A stretch of 64,000 nucleotides of DNA from an uncultured Latescibacterota bacterium (GTDB taxonomy: Bacteria > Latescibacterota > UBA2968). Below the pieces are notes generated by a model. The model saw only the letters and a list, made by a program, of their open reading frames with translations, ran no database searches and was not told where the DNA came from. A program made the translations under genes and the position numbers. Position 1 is the stretch's first letter. Each line of letters starts with the position of its first letter. The stretch covers positions 758,394 to 822,393 of the forward strand of contig OY282377.1 in assembly GCA_958295785.1 (NCBI GenBank). The letters run 5' to 3'. This document shows, in pieces, positions 27,355 to 35,977 of the stretch.

Positions 27355-28875
27355 ATGAATTTTGACGCCATCATCCAGCGCGTTTGGCCTTCTGTGCGCC
27401 AACGCTATTTGTTTCCCGAATTGCCAATGCCAGAAGTGGTTGAAACGGGCGATGGGGATGTGTGCATCCAAATGAAGGACAAAGTGATCCAGTTGAATGC
27501 CGCGCGTTTGACCGCCCTCGCAGAGGTGATGGACATAGAAGACGCCACCGCCGCGCTGTTGGATCACGGGGTGGGGCATCACGCGGTTTGTCCGTGGGAT
27601 TTTGAAACGCACCTAAAGCTGTACGCCGCGCTCAAGCCCGTATTATTGGATGGGGCACGAGTCAAGCAGGTGGTCGAGTATTTCACGGATGTGGTGGTCG
27701 ATACCCATGCCGTGCGCGAGCGCGAATCAAAGTTGCCCGACGTGTATCGAAATGCGGAATCGAGTGCGGTGACGGACGTGATTCGCGCGTTGTATCAACG
27801 CCTTTGGGGCGAAAATTTGGGCGTGGATGACCGCGCCGAAGTCGATAGGCTCGCGCGCATTCCCTATTTGGACGCCTCGCAATGGGGCGACAGCCTCCGG
27901 ACATTTGCCCAAGTGATCGCCCCGCTGATCGAGCAGACCGAGGAGCAGGGGCGTGGAGGGATGATGGGCGATGTGCAACAGTATTCGGCAGACGAACTCG
28001 CGGCGGGATTGGCACAATTTGCCGAGCGGGGGGTTTACGCATTTCGAGAGATGGTGCGCGATTTTAAGGACGAGTTGGAAGACGCGGACGCAATGCCCAA
28101 CATGGGCCGGGGCAAGGGCGCGGCCTCAGATGCCGATCTGCTGTTTTACATGGCGCGGGCCTCTGCCTTTCGCTTGCCCGTGCAAACCATGCCCATGGAA
28201 AAAGTGGGCGGACTGCATCCGCATTCTCATTCGCCGTGGGAAATCGGCAAACCCGTGCAGCATATTGACGTGTGGACGAGTTTTGGGCGCGTCATGCCGG
28301 GCATTTCCCAAATGTGGAACTGGCGGGATGGGGAAACGCACGGCAATGGCGATGGCGTACCCGATAGCGTGATCATGGTCGATTCTTCGGGCAGCATGGT
28401 CGATCCGTGTCGAGAAATATCCCACGCGGTTTTGGGCGCCGGATGCGCGGCCGATGCGTATTTGCGCCGGGGCAAGCGCGTGGCCGTTTACAATTTTAGC
28501 GATGCACGAGCCGGTGGCAAAGAAGTGTTGGATTTTTCGCGCGACCGAAAGCGCGTCTTTTTCGCGCTGTGCCGGTATTTCGGCGGGGGAACCGCGTTGC
28601 ATCTGCCCGATTTGCAACCGCTTCTCAAAAATCATGCGGATATTTTTTTGATTACAGATATGCAGATTACCAACCTTGATGCCCTGATGCAATTTTTGAT
28701 GGGCCGCGAAAATCGCGTCACGGCGGTTCATGTGGCACAAAACCGAGACGCCCAGCGGTTTCGCCAACGGGCCGATGCTGCGGATCACATGTGCGTCTAT
28801 GCGGTTGAGCGCGCAGAGGACATTCCCAATATCGTGCTGTCGGAAGTCGAGGCGCGATTTCACGGGGCGGACTGA
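27355..28875 (+). CDS. VWA-domain protein with metallopeptidase-like N-terminal region
   Basis: A 506-residue soluble protein. The C-terminal third is a von Willebrand A domain: VIMVDSSGSMVDP gives the MIDAS DxSxS, followed by VYNFSDA and FLITDMQITN. The N-terminal region contains LLDHGVGHHAVCPWD, which looks like the HExxH zinc site of predicted metallopeptidases that precede VWA domains in CoxE-like proteins, but the catalytic Glu position is Gly here. So the region may bind metal without being a peptidase. Such VWA proteins usually partner with a MoxR-type AAA ATPase; none is in the window. The start follows a dispersed repeat and has no clear ribosome site. Confidence 0.78.
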   Translation: MNFDAIIQRVWPSVRQRYLFPELPMPEVVETGDGDVCIQMKDKVIQLNAARLTALAEVMDIEDATAALLDHGVGHHAVCPWDFETHLKLYAALKPVLLDGARVKQVVEYFTDVVVDTHAVRERESKLPDVYRNAESSAVTDVIRALYQRLWGENLGVDDRAEVDRLARIPYLDASQWGDSLRTFAQVIAPLIEQTEEQGRGGMMGDVQQYSADELAAGLAQFAERGVYAFREMVRDFKDELEDADAMPNMGRGKGAASDADLLFYMARASAFRLPVQTMPMEKVGGLHPHSHSPWEIGKPVQHIDVWTSFGRVMPGISQMWNWRDGETHGNGDGVPDSVIMVDSSGSMVDPCREISHAVLGAGCAADAYLRRGKRVAVYNFSDARAGGKEVLDFSRDRKRVFFALCRYFGGGTALHLPDLQPLLKNHADIFLITDMQITNLDALMQFLMGRENRVTAVHVAQNRDAQRFRQRADAADHMCVYAVERAEDIPNIVLSEVEARFHGAD

Positions 28876-28907
28876 CCACTAACCACTGATTTTGAACAGG
28901 AGTCACC

Positions 28908-29603
28908 ATGAAGCGTTTTTTTGCTGTATGCCTCGCCGCTGGTATGTTGGGTTGCCAAACCGAGGAAAAACCCGAATTTGCAGAAGTTGATTTGGAAAAC
29001 AAGCACCACGAGCAGAGTTACGCGCTGGGCTTGAATTTGTCCGATCAACTCAAGCAGCAGGGCATGGAGGTCGATATAGATGTGTTTGTGCAGGGGTTCA
29101 GAGATGGGTATGTCGGAGAATCCGCGTTGCTGACCTCAGACGAAGCACTCGACGTTCTCATCCAAATGAAGCAAGAGCAACAGGCGCGACACCAAGCGGA
29201 GGAAAACAAAATGGCAGAAGAAAACAAAAAAGCCGGCGAGGCGTTCCTCGCGGAAAATCGAAAAAAAGAGGGCGTAATCACCTTGGACAGCGGCCTGCAA
29301 TACAAGGTGATCAAGGCGGGCGAAGGCCCCGTGCCCAAAAAGACCGATGCAGTGCGGTGCCACTATCGCGGCATCTTGCTCGACGGCACGCAATTCGACA
29401 GTTCTTACGACCGCGGCGAGGCGGCGGAGTTTCGCGTGGATCAACTCATTCCCGGCTGGACAGAGGCGTTGCAACTCATGTCCTCGGGATCGAAATGGGA
29501 ACTTTACATTCCCTCCTATCTGGCTTATGGCGCGCGACGAGCCGGGCAAATTGGCCCAAATTCAACGCTCATTTTTGAGTTGGAATTGATCGAGATCAAA
29601 TAA
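28908..29603 (+). CDS. FKBP-type peptidyl-prolyl isomerase, lipoprotein
   Basis: A 231-residue FkpA/Mip-like protein. ATG 28908 follows CAGGAGTCACC. A signal peptide ends in the lipobox MLGC, so it is lipidated and lies in the periplasm, probably on the outer membrane. Residues 25-110 form the helical dimerisation domain with a charged Glu/Lys/Gln stretch. Residues 125-231 are the FKBP domain with VRCHYRGILLDGTQFDSSYD, LIPGWTEALQLM and IPSYLAYGAR, carrying the usual aromatic pocket residues. It catalyses cis-trans proline isomerisation and acts as a chaperone for exported proteins. The next gene begins 20 bases after its stop. Confidence 0.93.
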   Translation: MKRFFAVCLAAGMLGCQTEEKPEFAEVDLENKHHEQSYALGLNLSDQLKQQGMEVDIDVFVQGFRDGYVGESALLTSDEALDVLIQMKQEQQARHQAEENKMAEENKKAGEAFLAENRKKEGVITLDSGLQYKVIKAGEGPVPKKTDAVRCHYRGILLDGTQFDSSYDRGEAAEFRVDQLIPGWTEALQLMSSGSKWELYIPSYLAYGARRAGQIGPNSTLIFELELIEIK

Positions 29604-29623
29604 TTTTCAATCGGGAGGTCGGC

Positions 29624-31519
29624 ATGGAAAGTCCAGCCAAAAAGGCAATTGTGATCGGGATGGATGGGGCGAGCATGGAAATTGTGAAAAATATGGTCGA
29701 TTGGGGGCACATGCCCAATCTGGCAAAACTGGTCGAGCGCGGCGCGTGGCGACCGATGGTGGGCGTGTTTCCCACCCTCACGCCGCCGGGCTGGACCGCG
29801 GTCTCCACGGGGTCGTGGCCGGGCAATCACGAGGTGATGGATTTCAACATCCGCGCACTGGGCGAGCGACTGGATCAAACCGTGTGGGGCATTGACACGG
29901 GCCTGTCCAAATCGGAGTATATTTGGAACACCTTTGAGCGGGCGGGGAAGACGCCGATTTTGGTCAAGTGGGAAATGTCTTGGCCGCCCACCGTGACGAC
30001 CGGGATACAAGTGGAAGGCACGGGGCCCGGCGTGTCCAACCACCATCAAATTGCGGGCTATCACCTGTTTGTGGGGGGCAAGTGGGCGCCGCGGCGATTG
30101 GTCGTGCAGCGCGACCCCGAAACGCTGGATCCGAGTGCCCTGCAAACGGTCTCGGAATTTGATCCCGTGACCCTCAAACCCGCCGAGGGGTGGACCGCGC
30201 TTCCGGATTCCGAGAAGCCACCGCTCGAGGTCGAAATGGTCATTCAGCCCTTGGCGCGCGGGCGCGAACCGATGAACCGAGGGAAGAACGGCACGCCCAA
30301 GGCGTTTTGCGGTTTGATCTATGCTGCGACCGCGCAGGGATATGACCGCGTGCGCGTGTGTCGCAACCGGGACGGGCGTTCCCAAGTGTGCGACCTCGGC
30401 GTGGGCGAGTGGAGCGATTGGTGGCTCGACAGCTTTGAAATTGACGGGGAGCAGGTGCGCGGTTACGTGCAGATGAAGTTGATCGCGCTGACCCACAATG
30501 CCGATATGTTCGAGTTGTTCACGCCGCAAATTTGGCCGTCCGATGGCTATACCCAACCGGCGTCCATTGCGCGAGAAATCGACGAACACGTCGGCAATTT
30601 TTTGCAGAACCCGGCGCGCGATGCCTTGGGCAAAATTGACGATGACACGTATTTTGAATTGCTGGATTTCCACCACCAGCGATTGGCCGATGTCGCGCAG
30701 TATTTGACCGGGTCTCGGGATTGGGATTTGTTGATGATCGAAACGCACGCTTCGGATTACACGAGCCACTTCTTTTTGGGACAGGCCGATCCCGCGAGCG
30801 GCGCCGAGCAATCGGTGTTGGATCGGTCGCGCGAAGGGGTCTTCCAAACCTATCAGTCCATCGATCGCATGATCGGGCGCATTGTAGATGATATCGCCGA
30901 TGAGGATACGGTCATTGCCGTGGTGGCAGATCACGGCGGCACGTCCAATCAATTTCCAGCGGTCAATATCCGCAAGGTGCTCGCCGAAACCGGGTTTGTG
31001 AAATACGCGGAAAACGGGAAGATCGATTGGCGCCAAACGCGCGCCTGCGACGTGGGGTTGGTGCATATCTTCATCAATTTGGAGGGCCGAGAGCCTGACG
31101 GCATTGTTCCTCCCCAAGACTACGAAACCGTGCGCCGAGAGCTGATCGCCGCGCTGATGGAATACAAAGACAAAGCCACCGGACGCCACCCCTTCGCGCT
31201 GGCATTGACCCGGGAAAATGCCGAGATGGTCAATTTGTGGGGCGATCTGGTCGGCGATGTGGTCTATGCCCTGCACCCGGAATTTGACGGCGCGCACGGC
31301 AAGCAATTGCCCTCCGTGAGCTTTGGCATGGGCGGGCAACATTCGGCATTTGTGATCGCGGGCGCGGGCATTAAGCCATCGGGCATGCTCACAAAACAAG
31401 TGCGCTCCATCGACGTTGCCCCCACGATTTGCTATCTCACCGGCGTGCCCATGCCCAAACAGGTCGAAGGCGGCGTGGTCTATGAGGCCCTCAATGACCC
31501 GGATTGGCATTTGAAATAA
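29624..31519 (+). CDS. Type I phosphodiesterase/nucleotide pyrophosphatase-like alkaline-phosphatase superfamily protein
   Basis: A 631-residue hydrolase. It opens with the metal Asp in KAIVIGMDGASM and the nucleophile loop FPTLTPPGWTAVSTG, where Thr53 would be the nucleophile as in NPP enzymes. Further metal ligands are seen in LLMIETHASDYTSH (Asp, His) and VVADHGGTSNQFP (Asp-His). The family hydrolyses phosphodiesters or pyrophosphates. No signal peptide is visible, so it is likely cytoplasmic. GGGAGGTCGGC is a strong ribosome site before ATG 29624. A rho-independent terminator at 31577-31609 ends the FKBP-phosphodiesterase unit. Confidence 0.88.
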   Translation: MESPAKKAIVIGMDGASMEIVKNMVDWGHMPNLAKLVERGAWRPMVGVFPTLTPPGWTAVSTGSWPGNHEVMDFNIRALGERLDQTVWGIDTGLSKSEYIWNTFERAGKTPILVKWEMSWPPTVTTGIQVEGTGPGVSNHHQIAGYHLFVGGKWAPRRLVVQRDPETLDPSALQTVSEFDPVTLKPAEGWTALPDSEKPPLEVEMVIQPLARGREPMNRGKNGTPKAFCGLIYAATAQGYDRVRVCRNRDGRSQVCDLGVGEWSDWWLDSFEIDGEQVRGYVQMKLIALTHNADMFELFTPQIWPSDGYTQPASIAREIDEHVGNFLQNPARDALGKIDDDTYFELLDFHHQRLADVAQYLTGSRDWDLLMIETHASDYTSHFFLGQADPASGAEQSVLDRSREGVFQTYQSIDRMIGRIVDDIADEDTVIAVVADHGGTSNQFPAVNIRKVLAETGFVKYAENGKIDWRQTRACDVGLVHIFINLEGREPDGIVPPQDYETVRRELIAALMEYKDKATGRHPFALALTRENAEMVNLWGDLVGDVVYALHPEFDGAHGKQLPSVSFGMGGQHSAFVIAGAGIKPSGMLTKQVRSIDVAPTICYLTGVPMPKQVEGGVVYEALNDPDWHLK

Positions 31520-31576
31520 GCGCGGAGGAACGGGGTACAACTGGCCGTTTTTCAGGCTATTTCATAGACGAAAACA

Positions 31577-31609
31577 AAAAGCCCGAGTTCATTGCGAACC
31601 CGGGCTTTT
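31577..31609 (+). terminator. Rho-independent terminator after the phosphodiesterase gene
   Basis: Hairpin arms AAAAGCCCGAGTTC and GAACCCGGGCTTTT with a five-base loop and flanking A/T tracts. It lies 58 bases past the stop codon at 31519. Because A tracts precede it, it could also work for the opposite strand. Confidence 0.85.
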
Positions 31610-31677
31610 GTCTTGTGGTGCGTAGAGATTGTGCGATCAACAAGGAAAGCGGTCAGACAACCAAAGCAACCGTCTTA

Positions 31678-31789
31678 GAAGCCCTAACAAAAAGCGTTGC
31701 CATGGATTTGTGAGAGGCCGCCTTTAAGGCGTTCCTGCGGGTGTTCACTCCTCTGTTTCAGACGCTTGATTTCTTTATGTTAGGGCTTC
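31678..31789. mobile_element. MITE copy 1, 112 bp, derived from the IS5-family element
   Basis: Terminal inverted repeats GAAGCCCTAACA/TGTTAGGGCTTC with TTA direct repeats outside (31675-31677 and 31790-31792). The first 43 bases match the transposase-start end of the IS at 52380-53306 and the last 46 match its other end, so it is an internally deleted copy with no coding capacity. The internal CGCCTTTAAGGCG is a small palindrome. It lies exactly at the 5' break of a potassium-channel fragment. Confidence 0.88.
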
Positions 31790-31790
31790 T

Positions 31791-31967
31791 TATTTTTCCT
31801 TTGTCACGCTGACCCCTTTGGGGTACGGAGCGATAACGCCGGTGAGTTGGATGGCGCAAAACCTGACCCTGTTGGAAGCCGTTTGGGGTCAGACGTATCT
31901 GGTGGTGCGGGTTGCTCGCCTGGTGGGATTGCATTTGAGTGGGGCCGGTCAATCGGATCACAAATAG
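31791..31967 (+). pseudogene. Potassium-channel (Ion_trans_2-type) C-terminal fragment
   Basis: From the right edge of the MITE to TAG at 31965-31967 one frame reads YFSFVTLTPLGYGAITPV and then LTLLEAVWGQTYLVVRVARL. This is the pore helix, the selectivity filter (T-x-x-GYG-x-I-T-P) and the last membrane helix of a two-helix potassium channel. The first helix and start codon are absent; the DNA left of the MITE does not encode them. So the fragment is a 58-codon relic whose break coincides with the MITE, probably from a deletion or recombination at the element. Confidence 0.68.
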
Positions 31968-31975
31968 GAATGGTT

Positions 31976-32077
31976 ATGAATGACAGATGGCATGTTGTGT
32001 TTGGCGTTTTCTTTTGGGTGCTCTTATTGACGCCTGACGTTTGTGCTCAAAGTCAAAAAGAGCCCGTCGCTAGCTGA
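31976..32077 (+). CDS. 33-codon reading frame with signal-peptide-like sequence
   Basis: ATG 31976, preceded by AGGAATGGTT, encodes a short hydrophobic stretch FGVFFWVLLLTPDVCAQ with a signal-peptidase-like end, then stops after 16 more residues. It could be the truncated start of an exported protein, starting just after the channel fragment. Too short to be sure it is a gene. Confidence 0.25.
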   Translation: MNDRWHVVFGVFFWVLLLTPDVCAQSQKEPVAS

Positions 32078-32123
32078 CCTCATTCCCGCATTTGCAATTC
32101 ATTGAATTTTGTCCATCGAAAAA

Positions 32124-32164
32124 ATAAAAACGCCCGGTCATTGTGCGACTGGGCGTTATTTTGC
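32124..32164. terminator. Bidirectional rho-independent terminator
   Basis: Hairpin arms CGCCCGGTC and GACTGGGCG (one G-T pair) with AATAAAAA before and TTATTTT after, so active in both directions. It lies 14 bases beyond the TGA at 32178-32180 that closes the minus-strand frame of the operon described next, which supports that stop as the natural gene end. Confidence 0.8.
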
Positions 32165-32177
32165 TCGATTTGCGTTA

Positions 32178-32622
32178 TCACTCGGTGCTTGGCTTGGTGT
32201 GTGTCAATGATGCGGTTGTTGGGGCGTTTGAGGGTTTGGCGAAAAAGTCGGGGATGGCAACAACGGGTTCTCCGAGGGACAGACGCATGAGCGCGTCCTG
32301 CATGCAGCATGCGGGTTCGTCGGCGCAGGGCGCGGTGCGATTGTTTGAAGCACGAAGAAAATGGGAGGGCAGATTTTGGTTTGGCTCTTGTAAGAGTCGG
32401 AACAGACCTTATTTTCCGTCCCGTCCCACTCGGCACAACTATATCGCCCTGCAAAACATAGACATAATGAGCAATATCAGGAGCATGAACCTCATTCAAT
32501 ACATTCTGAAAAACCCCCTCATAACGCGCCACAGAAGCCGGCACCCTATGCGGTTCATTTGTACTCAAGCGACTCATAGACTTGCCAACCTTATGTTTCA
32601 AATCCGCTATCATATCCGCCAT
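32178..32622 (-). pseudogene. Hypothetical protein of an A+T-rich operon, frame interrupted
   Basis: AAAGGAGATCTAAA precedes ATG 32622, a strong start. The first 75 residues (MADMIADLKHKVGKSMSRL, later VHAPDIAHYVYVLQGD) look genuine. That frame runs on to 32080 straight through the terminator hairpin with a low-complexity Arg-rich tail, which is unlikely. Another frame over 32180-32400 reads CADEPACCMQDALMRLSLGE and VVAIPDFFAKPSN and stops just before the terminator. I infer one gene with a shift between about 32400 and 32420. No family recognised; the Cys pairs near the end might bind metal. Confidence 0.45.
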
Positions 32623-32674
32623 TTTAGATCTCCTTTCTATTCACCAATCACCCATCACCATCTCATAAACAAGA

Positions 32675-33080
32675 TCAGATCACATCATAAATAGACTTCT
32701 CGCCCCCATCCGTCAACTTATCCCACAATATCAAAATCTTCCAAGCATCATCCCTCTCATGTCCTAAATCCATCAATCCCTTGACCAAACGCTTCCGCCA
32801 ATACAAACTTTCCCTCTTCTCTCCATTTTTCTTTGTTACAAATATCCGCTTTCCATCCAACACTGCAAGCACTTTTCTCTGCAAAAGCAACTCTCTAATA
32901 CGTCCATCCTCATTTCCCTTTTTTCCTTTCACCACCCATTCTAAAACCCGTGACAACAACCCCCCCCTTCATCATCCCCTGCATCCCTCCCAACATCCCC
33001 CGCCGCTCGTCCTTATCGCCTCCATCTGACGCCTCAACAACACCCAATGTCTGTCTCACAATGCACCGCCATTTTCTCAT
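32675..33080 (-). pseudogene. Hypothetical protein, first gene of the A+T-rich operon, frameshift at a G run
   Basis: The firm part is a 94-codon frame ending at 32675 with LSRVLEWVVKGKKG, LAVLDGKRIFVTKKNG and RKRLVKGLMDLGHERDDAWK, basic and partly helical. Upstream the frame is blocked. If the run of eight G (minus strand, about 32960) is read as seven, the frame extends through RRGMLGGMQGMMKGG and TLGVVEASDGGDKDE to ATG 33080, giving about 135 residues. The stop lies 52 bases before the next gene's start, so the two form an operon. Flanking DNA is poorer in G+C than the rest of the window. No known family; possible function unknown. Confidence 0.5.
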
Positions 33081-33499
33081 ACGACAAAAGGCAATAGACT
33101 ACTATCGCTTTTTCACAAAATTTTCAAATTTTTATCACCAGCACATCTCCACCCCGGGTCGCTTCCTTCTATATACTAGTGAAAAAACGACCGAAAAATC
33201 GAAATTATACAGACTTTACTGCTTATTTTTTTCTGACAGGCACCTCCCGATCATGCCCATCAGAAAATCCCGATCATGCCCGTCAAAAAATCCAAATTTC
33301 AATGAATCTGACACCTACCATGATACCCAGAATAACAAATATATCGCCGTTCACCTTCAACAACAGACAGATAACATTTTTGCTTTTTGCATCTCTCGAT
33401 GAGACAGGGCCTATCTTTGAGACAGGGCCTATCTTTGACGGGTTTGACCGGCGTCAATGGCCGAGGAAATGCACAAGAAAACAAGCTCGACATCATCAC
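33081..33499. other. A+T-rich gene-free stretch with a short tandem duplication
   Basis: No coding frame here can be supported. A TATAAT box (minus strand, 33204-33209) lies upstream of the 32178-33080 operon, but no good -35 was found. An 18-base direct repeat, GAGACAGGGCCTATCTTT, is present twice in tandem at 33400-33435. Confidence 0.5.
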
Positions 33500-33502
33500 T
33501 AA

Positions 33503-33614
33503 GAAGCCCTAACAGAAAGAGTTGACATGGATTTGTGAGAGGCCGACTTTGAGGCGTTCCTGCGGGTGTTCACTCCTCTGTTTCAGACGCTTGATTTCTT
33601 TATGGTAGGGCTTC
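33503..33614. mobile_element. MITE copy 2, 112 bp
   Basis: Same length and ends as copy 1 with several point differences. The flanking triplets do not match (TAA on the left, TTA on the right), unlike the other copies, so this copy may have recombined or the target site has mutated. Its right end is 8 bases from the stop codon of an outer-membrane-barrel remnant. Confidence 0.85.
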
Positions 33615-33622
33615 TTACATCC

Positions 33623-33915
33623 TCAATACCAAATATGCGAAAAATGTACACCGACACCGAACATTGTTGTGCCAGATTCAGGTCTGCTCCAAGTCGCGTC
33701 TAAAACGATGATCCAATTCTTTGAAGACCTCGTGCCCAACGCCGATACTGAGTCCAAATCCCGAATCGGAGGAACGATCATCTTCAAATGGCGCGGCAAC
33801 AGTATTGAATCCAATGACTGCCTGAATGAAATTGGCATTGGGCCACGGACCACCGCCTTTATCCGAAAAACAGTTGCTATTTTGGGTATTTTGGGCGACT
33901 TTAGAATCTGCTCAC
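33623..33915 (-). pseudogene. Outer-membrane beta-barrel protein remnant
   Basis: On the minus strand one frame reads KGGGPWPNANFIQAVIGF and GFGLSIGVGHEVFKELDHRF. A shift then leads to a second frame ending LDATWSRPESGTTMFGVGVH...HIWY and a TGA. Alternating polar/hydrophobic strands and a terminal aromatic residue are the mark of an outer-membrane barrel C-terminus. No start codon or signal is left, and the frame breaks once near 33700. A dead fragment next to MITE copy 2. Confidence 0.5.
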
Positions 33916-33965
33916 AAATCTTCGGTTTTGATCTTCGCGTTGCAAAAATATAAGGATTTATACCT

Positions 33966-35939
33966 GTGGCAGAAGTATCGACATATCCAACGGAAACCGC
34001 TGAAGTTCATCGCGGTCGCGCTGTCACGCCGCGGTGCATTTTGGCGGGCATTTCGATCATCATCCTGACGGTGTTATGGGACGAGTGGACCGCCTACTAC
34101 ATGCGGGGATCCAACATCAGCCGCAGCCATTTTCCCATGGCATTGCTCTTGCCGTTTTTGTCCTTGGCAGTCTTGAACATGCTCGCACGGCTGATCCGGC
34201 CTTCTGCCGCGCTTATGCCATCCGAGTTGCGCGTGGTGTTGGGAATGGGGCTGGTCGCTGCGATTGTGCCTTATGATGGCGTGACCGGGCATCTCATCGG
34301 CGTTTTGGCCGGGGTGTACTATTTTGCCACGCCCGAAAATGGATGGAATTTTTATTTGCATCACCACATCCCAACGTGGTTGGCGCCCCAAAATGACGCC
34401 GGCGCCATGAATTGGTTTTACGAAGGCACGCCCGCAGGGCATGTCCCCGCGCTTGGCGCGTGGGCCACGCCGCTGTTCTGGTGGACGTGTTTTTTGGGCG
34501 CTGTGGCGTTTGCCGTTTTCTGCCTCGTCGTCATGTTGCGCCGGCAGTGGGTCGATCACGAGCGGTTGACCTATCCCATCGTCGAGGTGGGCAAACTGTT
34601 GACCGAGACGGAAACGGGCGGCAGACTCAGCCGGGTTTTTCGCTCGCCCCTGTTCTGGATCGCGTTTGGCCTTGTGATGCTGATGAAAGTCTGGAACATC
34701 GGGGCGTATTTTGCACCGGCTTTTCCGCCCATTCCATTTGAAGGCGGGCAGTTTCGGCTCTATCCCGACTTTCCCCTGCTGATTCGCAGAATCAGTTTTT
34801 ACGCCATTGGGTTCGGGTATTTTGCGCGGTTGGACGTGCTGTTCAGCGTTTGGGTGTGGGTGTTTTTATCCGGCTTTGAGGTCTTTCTGTTCAACAGATT
34901 TGGGTACACGCCGGGCGCGACAGACCGGCAGTGGCAAAGCCCCGCACTGGGTTGGCAAAGCGGGGGCGCGCTCATTTTTTTGGCGATTTGGAGCCTGTGG
35001 ATGGGCCGCGCTCACCTCGTCAATGTCTGGCGAAAAGCCACGCACGCACGTTGGGAGGGCATAGACGACAGCCGAGAATTGTTGTCGTACCGCACGGCTG
35101 TGGTCGGGCTGGCCGTCTCCCTCGCATTTGTCGCCGCGTGGTTATACGCCGCCGGGATGGCACCGTTCGTCATTCTGACGTTTTTGCCGATCTTCCTCTT
35201 GACCTTTTTGGGGCTTTCTCGCGTGGTCGCCGAATTGGGCTTGGTCTATGTTTATTATCAGGTGCAACCCTTTGACGCGGTTTTGCAAATCTGGGGCACG
35301 CCGACCATTGGCGGGCAAAGCGTGACGACCCTATCGTTTATGCGGGTCTTCAACAGCGCGGGCAAGGGCTATGTCATGCCCGCGATGACGCAGTCGGTCA
35401 AGGCGGTTGACGGCGTGGTGAAACCCCGACAAATCGCCTTGATGATGGGGGTGTCCCTGGTCGTGGGCTATGTGGTTTCCATTGCCAATACCCTGTATTT
35501 GGGATATGCTTATGGCGCGTACAATTTGGGCAACATGGGACTGAAAAACGCCGCGCCAGGCGCGTTCAACAAGGCGATCAATGCCATTCGCAACCCGATT
35601 CCAATGGGCGGCAAAGGCGGCTTGGCCCTGTGGGCCGTCATCGGCGCAATCGCCATGGGCGCGTTCACGCTGGCGCGCTATTGGTTGCCGTGGTGGCCCC
35701 TGCATCCGATTGGCTTGGCTATCCAAGGAAACTACGGCGTGACAAAAATCGTGTTTTCAATTGTGATTGTATGGGCCGTCAAATCGCTTCTGATGAGCAT
35801 AGGCGGCGTGAATCTCTACGAACGCGCCAAGCCCTTTTTTATTGGCTTGATCGCGGCACAGGCGTTCAGCACGGCCCTGGTCTTTGCCATTGACTGCGTG
35901 TGGTTCCCCGCACGCGGGCACAATGTGCATAATTACTAA
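33966..35939 (+). CDS. DUF6785-type (OPT-like) polytopic membrane protein
   Basis: A 657-residue integral membrane protein with about 12-14 hydrophobic segments, intact paralogue of the broken gene at 12291-14284. GTG 33966 is the start, with AAGG a short way upstream. Conserved blocks include YDGVTGHLIGV (about residue 103), FATPENGW, RRQWVDHERLTYP and ALGWQSGGALIF. The related oligopeptide-transporter superfamily moves peptides or metal-siderophore complexes across the inner membrane, but this branch has no proven substrate. Unlike the other copy it has no lyase or small partner beside it; the downstream PfkB gene converges on it from the other strand with a 38-base gap. Confidence 0.82.
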   Translation: MAEVSTYPTETAEVHRGRAVTPRCILAGISIIILTVLWDEWTAYYMRGSNISRSHFPMALLLPFLSLAVLNMLARLIRPSAALMPSELRVVLGMGLVAAIVPYDGVTGHLIGVLAGVYYFATPENGWNFYLHHHIPTWLAPQNDAGAMNWFYEGTPAGHVPALGAWATPLFWWTCFLGAVAFAVFCLVVMLRRQWVDHERLTYPIVEVGKLLTETETGGRLSRVFRSPLFWIAFGLVMLMKVWNIGAYFAPAFPPIPFEGGQFRLYPDFPLLIRRISFYAIGFGYFARLDVLFSVWVWVFLSGFEVFLFNRFGYTPGATDRQWQSPALGWQSGGALIFLAIWSLWMGRAHLVNVWRKATHARWEGIDDSRELLSYRTAVVGLAVSLAFVAAWLYAAGMAPFVILTFLPIFLLTFLGLSRVVAELGLVYVYYQVQPFDAVLQIWGTPTIGGQSVTTLSFMRVFNSAGKGYVMPAMTQSVKAVDGVVKPRQIALMMGVSLVVGYVVSIANTLYLGYAYGAYNLGNMGLKNAAPGAFNKAINAIRNPIPMGGKGGLALWAVIGAIAMGAFTLARYWLPWWPLHPIGLAIQGNYGVTKIVFSIVIVWAVKSLLMSIGGVNLYERAKPFFIGLIAAQAFSTALVFAIDCVWFPARGHNVHNY

Positions 35940-35977
35940 TGCGAATTAAGCGTAAAAAGCGGCCGGACAACTGACAA

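Noticed and set aside
29525-31540. Long minus-strand open frame (671 codons) opposite the phosphodiesterase gene
   Set aside because: It is a mirror of a high-GC gene with clear motifs on the plus strand; it is rich in His/Arg/Pro, has no domain and no ribosome site. Similar shadows at 23-970, 2514-3737, 39856-41667 and 45783-47018 were left out for the same reason.
32080-32177. Continuation of the hypothetical protein through the terminator
   Set aside because: The frame crosses a strong rho-independent hairpin and is low-complexity; the alternative frame stops just before the hairpin.
33179-33502. Plus-strand frame of 107 codons
   Set aside because: No ribosome site, biased composition and an internal 18-base tandem repeat; no family resemblance.
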